A DNA stretch of 64,000 nucleotides from Adiantum capillus-veneris. Lineage: Eukaryota; Streptophyta; Polypodiopsida; Polypodiales; Pteridaceae. The notes under the pieces are model-generated. The model searched no databases. It was given only the letters and a program-made list of their open reading frames with translations, and was not told the origin of the DNA. The DNA is taken from NCBI GenBank assembly GCA_014529385.2, contig CM043963.1, positions 5,431,501 to 5,495,500 of the forward strand, read 5' to 3'. Each line of letters begins with the position of its first letter. Position 1 is the first letter of the stretch. A program made the translations under genes and the position numbers. Below, one piece after another: positions 56,991-64,000 of the stretch.

Positions 56991-59397
56991 TCAAAGTGAA
57001 GCAATAATCTCCATTTGTGGTTGAGCAACATGGTTGTTTGATCTCATCCGTTGTAATTGCCTCGTATAGAACCAATTGAATAATTTCTTTAGTGCATTTC
57101 TCCTTCTTTGTCCCCCTCCCTTTCTTGTACATTTGAAAAATGAAGTCCTCGCTTGATAGTAAGATTTTTCCATTCCCTGAGTATTCCATGTTGCAAGGGG
57201 TCCTTGTTTTGCAAAATATGATACATGCAGGTACAGAATATGCTAAAAATTAACAAAAAAAGGCCAGTTGAACTCATAGGATGCAATGTAAAATACTATC
57301 CAGATTTTAAAAAGTAATTGAATACTCACCAAGTAATATGTGACGTCTTTTGCTCCCCAAGCATCTGTGATAGAAGTTATTAAAAGCTTTATTGTCTTCT
57401 TAAAGTCATGTGCATAAGTAGTAGAGTTAACTTGTTGTCTCAAAACTTTCAAAAAATTATCGAGCTTCTTTCACACTTCCATGCATTTGTTGGCTATATC
57501 TGGTATACTTTTGACATTGATTGTTATTACATAAATATCCTTCCAGTAGTTCCACATAGCGTCGACTTGTTTGTTGTCATGGTTGCTCAAAAATCTCCTG
57601 GCTTTTGCTCCACCCATTGAAACATCTTGCAAAACATCACCCGTTCCTTTTGAAAGAGTAGGATCTTTTTTTAGATGCACTTGACCACCATGAAAACCCA
57701 TTCAAGAGAGCAAAGACTCGCATTTTTCTATGCACTCATCTGCAAGTTTACTTGGCTTAATAGAATATACATAATCAAGATGGAGTCAAAGAAATGCGTC
57801 CAAGACTCTAATCTCTGTATGCATTGCACATATATGTACATTTTTTACTAGAATTGGATCCCAAATCATAGAGGACGATGGGTAGTCGATGACGTTCACA
57901 CTTTTTCTCAATGGTGGTTTTCCAACCTCATGCTCTACAAGCCATCCTTTCATTCCAGTGCTTGCCATGCAATACAGACATGGATACTTGGTATTGGCAC
58001 CTCCACATACACCAAACATGCACTTTAGTGCCTTTAGGTTGGCACGCAAGTGCCATTCTACAATGGAGTCACCGAATTCCATCTACATGGAGTTGTTCAC
58101 CTACATTTTGGTCCTGTATAACAGAAGGGATATCGGTCTGCAAAAAGAGCCATTTCAATGTATTGTGATTTTCTACTGGTATTTGAGCTACTCCAATCCA
58201 CCAGAGCTCCATTTTTGATTGAGTTTTGTGGTACGAGGAATCAAGCTTACCCTGGCTATAATCCAATGCTCTATTCATTAGGGATATGGATACTCTTTCC
58301 ATTTTTTGACATTTCTCAATTTGAGCTTCATCTAGCTTCATAACAAATATAAGTTTTCCTTCACAATTTAGTTCTTGCATGTTATAGTATCTCACCATAG
58401 CATATTGAAATTTTTTTATACTCATCCAAATGTTATTAAAAACATTATACTGAAAAGAAGATTTTTTTTTCAGTTTTTTGTATGGCATCATTCCTTCTAT
58501 ATGAGTACTCTCCAAAATGTTTAGGTATTTCCAGGTTTAATAGAGTCCTTACTTTCCTAGCATTGTGAGGCCTAGGAAATCCAAAAGCTTTAATCTTGTA
58601 ATACTTTATGACCTGAAACAAGGTTTTAGAGATGTCCCTATAACCCCTTCTACTCACCCCCACTGTGTCACAAACTTCTTGTATTTGAGAAGGCTGGACC
58701 AATAAACCCATATCTTTCAGTAAATTTTGAAATATCAATTTCTTTTGGGTTCAATTTTTAGAAAGTTTCAAAAGTTTCAAAATGTCACTATTGTTCATTA
58801 CCTCATTAAAAAATCCCACCCTTCTTGAACATTGGACATGTCAAATTCTAAAAGGCTAGTCACATGTTCTCTAGTAAATTTTAACCTTTTTTTTTCTTTG
58901 TTCAGAACCTTCTGTTAAGTTTACTACATCTCTCATTTTTTTTACTCGTGCTCTTAATCCTATTGGAGTTTCTTTTATAGTCTAAACTTGATGATTTTCT
59001 TGTTTTAGAGACTCTATTTGGTTTTCAAATTCTAAATTCTTGCTGCATTAGAAGACAAAGTAGTTTTGAGATATTGAATGTTATGTGTATGATCAATGTG
59101 TAAATGAGATAGCCTAGAACTATATCCTAGTAAGCCATCAACCCCATCTCCAACAAATCTCATCAAAGCATGAGGTGTGTGAAAATATGGATACCTTCCA
59201 ATGCTGGGATCCGATGGATACAAGCTCCCATTTGTCCATAGATCAATGTGTTTCTTCCCTTCGTTGCGAAGTTGTTGTGATTCATTTGCATTTGTAATTG
59301 ATCTTTGATAGACACTTAGCATAGTAGCATATTCTTGGCTTAGTTTAATGTTCAAGTGAAACTTGCGATTATCACTAATGGAAGATGTATTACTCAT
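56991..59397 (-). pseudogene. Unknown intron-containing gene, transposase-like, convergent
   Basis: Minus strand, from ATG at 59397 (MSNTSSISDNRKFHLNIKLS) to TGA at 56991-56993. Recognisable pieces: 58738-58445 (QEVCDTVGVSRRGYRDISKT), 58515-58069 (LIFVMKLDEAQIEKCQKMER), 58082-57786 (VEWHLRANLKALKCMFGVCG, then CLYC), and 57701-57471 (DVSMGGAKARRFLSNHDNKQ). The last exon reads MEKSYYQARTSFFKCTRKGG. An 87-bp intron (57329-57243) has GTGAGTATT/TTTTTAG borders and joins open frames. Stops inside are mostly CGA or TGG turned to TGA. The GGANTKYPCLYC segment recalls a family of transposon-like proteins in invertebrates; that is memory, not proof. Confidence 0.55.
57243..57329 (-). other. Intron of the minus-strand gene, 87 bp
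   Basis: On the minus strand: TTACTTG|GTGAGTATTC ... GTTAATTTTTAG|CATATT. Removal joins the frame VTYYL to HILYLHVSYFAKQG without a shift. Splice signals are of the plant consensus type. Confidence 0.75.
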
Positions 59398-59790
59398 TGT
59401 AAGTAATGAACACACTGAAAGTGTAATGGAGATAGCGTAGGAGCAGAGCTTTCAACATCAGAAAAGGAGAGACAAAGCTCGTGAAAGTTCAGAGAGAAGA
59501 AAAAGAGATTGAGTGATTCAAAAGTGGAAACAACTATTTTCCGCCAAGTGAAGTAAATGAGATCACATTTTGAGGCGAGCCACAAACGAATGTGAAGAAA
59601 ATGATATCTTTTTGAATGTTTAGAGATATGTACCTAGATACGCTTTAAATTGCGTAGATATGCTTTAAATAACCAAAACAAACAAATTTGGAGCCGTTTT
59701 GATCATCAATGGCTTTGCTAATTAGTAAGTTAACCAATTCCTTACACAACCCTTTTTGAGTCGTTTTTGGCCTTAATGGAGAAACCAGTA
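59398..59790. other. Upstream region of the minus-strand gene
   Basis: No coding sequence. A 20-base tandem pair is visible: TAGATACGCTTTAAATTGCG / TAGATATGCTTTAAATAACC at about 59636-59675. No inverted counterpart of the 31 kb repeats was found, so a transposon terminus cannot be set. Confidence 0.4.
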
Positions 59791-59802
59791 GATCTGATAC
59801 CA
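59791..59802 (-). other. Primer-binding site of LTR K
   Basis: TGGTATCAGATC on the minus strand, the initiator tRNA-Met site with one change from TGGTATCAGAGC, one base inside the LTR edge at 59804. Confidence 0.75.
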
Positions 59803-59803
59803 A

Positions 59804-61351
59804 TGTAATGGAAATGGCCTATGAACTTTGAGAATAGCAGAATTAAGAGAATTAGAGTGAGCATTTTTGTGAGACTACTTTGAGAACATAGAGGGTGAAC
59901 TTAATTAACGGTAGCAACATAACCATAGTACTTAATTAACTTGGAATGAACAATAATTTTGCAAGAGAAAGAGTTTAGAGAACTTGACAACAATTGAGGA
60001 CTGGATTCATGTGGAGCCGATGGCCCCCCCTCCAATAGGATTTTGTATTATAGATTCTCCCATCAAGAGAGACTTGGTATAATACAATCTTTGTGTTCCT
60101 TGTGAGCTAGGTGATGCAATGAAGATGGAAAGATTCATGCATCACGAGCATAACATATACTTTGTAGAAAGAATTAATAGCATCCCTGGCCTCAATCCCA
60201 AGGACTCAAACATCTTCAAAGGTGGAGAGAGCTAGCGGGGAATGAGGGTAGGGAAGAGGAAGAAGAAACATTCGTAGGATAAAGAAATATTTCCTCACTT
60301 ATCATCACTCTTCTTGCTTAGCATACATAATAGCATAGTAATGAAGATGGCAAGATTAAGCATTGGAGCATGGATCTTGGTTGGATTTGCATTCCATAGC
60401 CAAGAGTGCTGGTGTAGGCTCTCAATTTCTCAGTAAGCTTGGAGAAGGAGATGGAGCTCTTGCACTTTTCACTTCACACAATAAGCTCGTGTGTGTGTGT
60501 GTGTGTGTGTGGGAGAGGGTATATAAGCAAGCACACCCCCTATGTGCTTGGGTCCCCTCTTCTAGCACTAGCCTGCATTTGATTGGGCCTCCTCAAGCTT
60601 GGACAATCACATGCTTAGTGCATATCAAGCAACAAGGCTAGCATAAGGACAAGTGTCCTTGTTGCCCTTTTGAGAGAGAGCGCTTGAAGAATGCTTTAAA
60701 AATTAATTAAATAAAATAATTTCTCATTGGACCCCTTGAGAGACCAACCAAGAGGCTTTAGGCACCTTGTAAGGGCAACATGGAGAGGAGCTTGACATGT
60801 GTCCTTGTTGCCTCCTTGTTCTAGGCTTGCCTTGTTTGAGCTCTCATGCCCCCAACTTGTAGGGCTCTCCCCCTCCTTGTAGGGATCCTTGTTGACTTTT
60901 TGACATCTCAAGCCCCTCAACCTTGGGCCCGGTTCCCACCACAAGCTTGGTCCTTAAGCACTTCAAGCTTGGTGCCGGGTTCTCACCTCAAGTACAACCC
61001 TAGCATCTCAAGCACCTCAAGCACCTCAATAATCAAGCTCAACAAGCACCTCAAGCTTGGGCCGGGGTCCCACCTCAAGCACAATCCTAGCTTACCTAAG
61101 GTCCAAGGATTTTCACACTAACTATTGGAAGTCTTTAATGAAGCAAAACGTGAGGTCTTTCAAGCTCCATTAGCATTGCTCTTTGATAGAACATCTCCCG
61201 TTTGGGCCCATTACCTTTGGCCCCGTGCTGAGATGCATCTAAAGCACATACCTATATTCTAATTCTTGTTCCCGTTTATTCTCTCACAGTAAGTGATCAG
61301 TTTAATATGAGAAAATCATTTGGGTATAGTTAGATATTAGATTTTATGACA
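59804..61351 (-). mobile_element. 5' LTR K of the A/B/D chromovirus family, 1.55 kb
   Basis: Minus orientation: TGTCATAAAATCTAATATCT at 61351 to GCCATTTCCATTACA at 59804; termini match LTRs of B and D. Has a (GT)n tract at about 60487-60512 where B has (CA)n in the same strand sense. Only the primer site remains of the internal region; no gag follows on the left. So it is a truncated element (LTR plus primer site), not a solo LTR. Confidence 0.82.
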
Positions 61352-61513
61352 TCGATGATGCTAATGACCCGCTACTCTTGAGCTGAACTGTTAGCACTCG
61401 ATTTCCTTTGCCTCAATTCTCACCTCCTCAATTTTCTCACGGTCCGGGTCTCTTGGTCTTGCTAAGCTACTCACGCTTCTCAAATTTCTTGATTTTGTCA
61501 ATCTCAATTCTAT

Positions 61514-61514
<1 letters not shown>
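61352..61514. other. Short non-coding stretch
   Basis: 163 bases between LTR K and the CT microsatellite. Minus-strand leader of copia element L or flank; nothing further is visible. Confidence 0.4.

Positions 61515-61580
<66 letters not shown>
61515..61580. repeat. (CT)33 microsatellite
   Basis: Uninterrupted CT run, (GA)n on the minus strand, lying in the leader of a minus-strand copia element between its primer site (61681) and LTR K. Frames across it (Leu-Ser or Arg-Glu repeats) are not genes. Confidence 0.9.
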
Positions 61581-61583
<3 letters not shown>

Positions 61584-61680
61584 GCTTCCGATTCTACTTC
61601 TGTCATAGAGCTTCCAAAACTCCCTTGCTCGGGGTTGCTTCAGACATCGGGTGGCCAGAGATTTTGGGACTGCCTCATGG

Positions 61681-61692
61681 GCTCTGATACCA
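61681..61692 (-). other. Primer-binding site next to copia LTR L
   Basis: TGGTATCAGAGC on the minus strand, one base inside the LTR edge at about 61694. Confidence 0.88.
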
Positions 61693-61693
61693 C

Positions 61694-61877
61694 TCAAGGG
61701 ATGCAGAATGCGGCGTGCAAGAGAGGGAAGGAGAGAAGGGGGAAGGGGATGAGAAGAACATAATAGGTTTTGGTGGGGCTCTAGAGAGTAGAAACTCTCT
61801 ATTCTCCATATTGTAATTATAACCAAACAATGGAGTAAGTGGGCGGGCGCCCCGGCCACAGGGACTCAAACCTAACA
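61694..61877 (-). mobile_element. Copia LTR L, about 184 bp
   Basis: Minus orientation TGTTAGGTTTGAGTCCCTG at 61877 down to CATCCCTTGA at 61694. Same length class as the LTR of element I, with the same GGGCGCCCGCCCAC stretch. It has RNase H coding sequence plus a polypurine run (AGAGAGAGGGGA) on its upstream side and a primer site on its downstream side, so it is bordered by internal sequence on both sides. Confidence 0.8.
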
Positions 61878-61884
61878 GCTAATC

Positions 61885-62422
61885 CCCTCTCTCTGATGAA
61901 GTGGTAGTGCACCTCAATGTGCTTTGTCCTGGCATAAAACACTGGGTTTTGTGCCAACTATATGCTGCTGAGGTTGTCACAACATATGACAACCGACATC
62001 TTTACGTGTACTCCAAACTCATGAATTAGCAATCCCAACCATGTTACCTCACATGCCACCACTATAGCACCCCGATACTCTGCCTCTATCTTGGAAAGAG
62101 CAATTGTAGGTTGCTTCTTACTGCTCCATGTGATAGAAACACTCCCAACTAAAAACATGAATCCATTGGTAGACTTGCATTGAGGCGGTCCGGGGCGGGC
62201 AACAAGAGAGGCGACCTCTAAACACCCCTCAAGGCTCCCGTGCTGCTCAATTGGGGCTGGGGAAACCACAAGCACAACACAACAACAAACCCACAGCCAA
62301 ACCCAAACAAGATAGGGGCACCACCTAGTTATGGTATGCGAACTAGGACGCAAGAGAGATTTTGTCACAACCAAGAAGATACACCACAAAAAACACACAC
62401 AAGCAACCTCACACCAAGACAC
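61885..62422 (-). pseudogene. pol: Copia RNase H (element L)
   Basis: Minus-strand frame: SVSITWSSKKQPTIALSKIE, AEYRGAIVVACEVTWLGLLI and VVICCDNLSSI, followed after a stop by the NPVFYARTKHIEVHYHFIRE block. These are the end blocks of plant Ty1/copia RNase H, with catalytic Glu in SKIEAEY and Asp in CDN. The N-terminal part upstream (62422-62190) is no longer copia-like, so the fragment is truncated there. Confidence 0.87.
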
Positions 62423-63202
62423 ACAGAATGGACTAGAGAGAGCTAGAGCAAAGGAAAGAGAGAGAGGAATGGATCTTGAGTGATACCTTATTTGTGACTT
62501 GCAAATGGAGATGGTTCGTTATGTTGCTATCGTAGAGCTTGTACAAAAACTCACTCAATGCTTAGTGAATGCTAAACATTGCCAACACACACACACTGTC
62601 TTAGGGTGTGGGAGACCTCTCACCACAATACTCTCTTACAATGGACACAAAATTGGCAATGAAAATACACTAAAACACTTTCTAAAGCAAGATCAAACGA
62701 TAGAACTCAAAATACACAAGTCACCTTGAATTCACTAAACCGTATCGCACAAGTGGAAGGACGAAGATTTGAACGTTGAAGCACGCCTTTGATGCACCAA
62801 ACCTCAATTTATTGATGATGGAGGAACATATACAATAGTGGTTTTGAGATTTTGAACTCACGCTCTCTCACTTGCAATGTGTAGCTTGAAAGCTTCTCTC
62901 ACACCAAGAGTGAAGCTCACAAAGTGGTTGCTACACCTAAGTCTCTCCTCACGCATAGAGTGTTGGGGTGCTATGTGAGATATTACAGGTTGTTTTACAA
63001 GAAGGAGAGGGGCCTATTTATAGGTTGGAGACCCATCATTAAGATTATTTGAAAATTCTAATTTACAAGATAACAAGTCAGGATTATGATTTTTCTGAAT
63101 ATCAAAACATTGCGGGCCTTCTTTGTCTGCTTGAGTCATGGATGTGGGCTCAAAAAGAGCATTATTGATGGTAGATAAGGTGAAAGTAGAGTTTTAAGGA
63201 AG

Positions 63203-63204
<2 letters not shown>
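62423..63204. other. Non-coding stretch with a minus-strand TATA box
   Basis: No supported frame. On the minus strand CTATAAATAG at 63021-63012 followed by GCCCCTCTCCTTC is a plausible TATA promoter, and short CTCTCACTTGC-type repeats lie at 62868-62900. It may be an LTR of an unidentified minus-strand element, but no partner or terminal TG/CA was found. Confidence 0.4.

Positions 63205-63267
<63 letters not shown>
63205..63267. repeat. (GA)n microsatellite
   Basis: GA run of about 31 units, uninterrupted. Confidence 0.9.
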
Positions 63268-63269
<2 letters not shown>

Positions 63270-64000
63270 ACTATGAACATGTCTTGAGGTGAGGTGTATT
63301 TTATGGTTAGGTCAATGGCTATTTTGTGTTAGTATGTTAGTGGTTAGTGTTAGTAATCACTAGAAAGTTAATGATGAATTTACAATGGGTAGAATGAGGT
63401 GGATGGTTGAAGTAAGATGGTTGAATGAAGTGTGAAAATCCTTGTGATGGTGAAGCTTGAAGATGTTTTTGACTTACTTGTGTAGGTTCTCAAAATGACT
63501 ATCGATCTTCTTCTTCGTCTTCTCTTCTTTACGCCACCGCTGCCAAGGTTGATTATCGCGATGAAAATGGTAATTCCGTTGATGAGATCTCTTGATTTGC
63601 AGAGGTTAAGCATGGTACACATGCTGAATTTATGTATATATATAAGGGGTAAGATGGAATTGTACTTTGGAGATAATAGAGAGAGGCATAGAGATGGTGA
63701 ATGTACATGGAGAGCTCATATGAGAGCTATGGGAGTAAGTGGGGAGGTTAATGGTGAAGAAGGTGAGAGAAACCATTGAAGGTGCAGGTTTGAGTGAGGG
63801 ATTGAGAGGAATGTGTGTTTGTGTGTGTGTGTGTAGAAGTGTGGAAAGAGGTGAGAGAAAACTATGGGCTACTTGTGAGAAAAGTGGGCAGACTGGGGTC
63901 CACTCAAAAAATCATAGCTCACCGGTGGTTGCTCCAAAAATCACTAAAAGTTTTGAGGTGATTATTCAGCTTTTATTCCACATTTTCTTTTTTGACCACC
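63268..64000. other. Non-coding stretch to window end
   Basis: Repeats of GGTTAGTG/TTAGTATGTTAGTGG words at about 63307-63350 and a (GT)n tract at about 63810-63834. Short frames exist on both strands but have no recognisable motif. Confidence 0.4.

Noticed and set aside
59804-61351. Solo LTR produced by intra-element recombination
   Set aside because: A primer-binding site follows the LTR edge and no matching target duplication flanks it, so it is a truncated element.
62240-62446. Plus-strand frame rich in Asn/Thr/Pro
   Set aside because: Antisense to copia RNase H remains and short-repeat DNA; no motif support.
63380-63779. Frames at 63380-63622 and 63495-63779
   Set aside because: Overlapping on opposite strands in repeat-rich non-coding sequence, with no conserved motif.

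Overview
The window is nuclear DNA of a land plant with a large, repeat-dense genome. The evidence is plant-type LTR retrotransposons (chromoviruses primed by initiator tRNA-Met, a Tat/Athila-like giant primed by a tRNA-Asp-type site, and Ty1/copia elements), short 87-89 bp GT-AG introns, and many (GA)n/(CA)n tracts. Which plant group cannot be told from sequence alone; the very large element sizes would fit a fern, lycophyte or gymnosperm, but that is a guess. No housekeeping gene, rRNA, tRNA gene or CRISPR array is visible. Nearly everything is transposable elements nested in each other, most carrying stops and frameshifts.

Layout. (1) 1-17883: one old chromovirus copy (A) split inside its integrase by a second copy of the same family (B, LTRs at 3504-4990 and 15460-16561, target duplication AAGGA/ATGGA). 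B in turn carries an inverted copy D (8642-15459, minus strand) with its own LTR and primer site. (2) 17884-19275: the 3' end of a different chromovirus (E) with a canonical chromodomain. (3) 19243-20010: an orphan 255-codon reading frame on the minus strand. (4) 20741-25553: remains of a Tat/Athila-like element (J) whose gag-protease half is inverted relative to its RT fragment, and which hosts a 1.3 kb terminal-inverted-repeat element at 22373-23691. (5) 25554-31016: LTR-like remnant, a Ty1/copia fragment, an inverted chromovirus copy (F, 27842-30827) and a gypsy RNase H stub. (6) 31136-33786 plus 56791-59397: a possible two-gene DNA transposon or host locus with two convergent intron-containing frames whose stop codons lie 76 bp apart. 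(7) 33787-56790: inside the first of those frames sits a structurally complete giant LTR retrotransposon (H, 23.0 kb, perfect CTACT target duplication), itself interrupted by a 3.76 kb non-autonomous copia element (I, 37623-41382). (8) 59791-64000: a chromovirus LTR with primer site (K), copia LTR/RNase H remains (L), and promoter-like and microsatellite sequence.

Element H is the most interesting object. Besides gag, protease, RT, RNase H and integrase it carries two successive H2C2 zinc-finger modules, a second retropepsin-like domain downstream of integrase, a region of repeated W-I/V-P-type motifs, and a long post-pol coding region (globular domain, then a long coiled coil). Two non-coding blocks, one before gag and one between pol and the post-pol frame, contain a recurrent 24-bp palindrome (half-site AGACATCCTACG). 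In the second block the full copies are spaced almost exactly 285-288 bp apart, although the sequence between them has diverged. The palindrome was seen nowhere else in the window. H is decayed mainly by CAG-to-TAG and CGA-to-TGA changes, the pattern expected of methylated plant DNA, so it probably acts now as a template that would need helpers.
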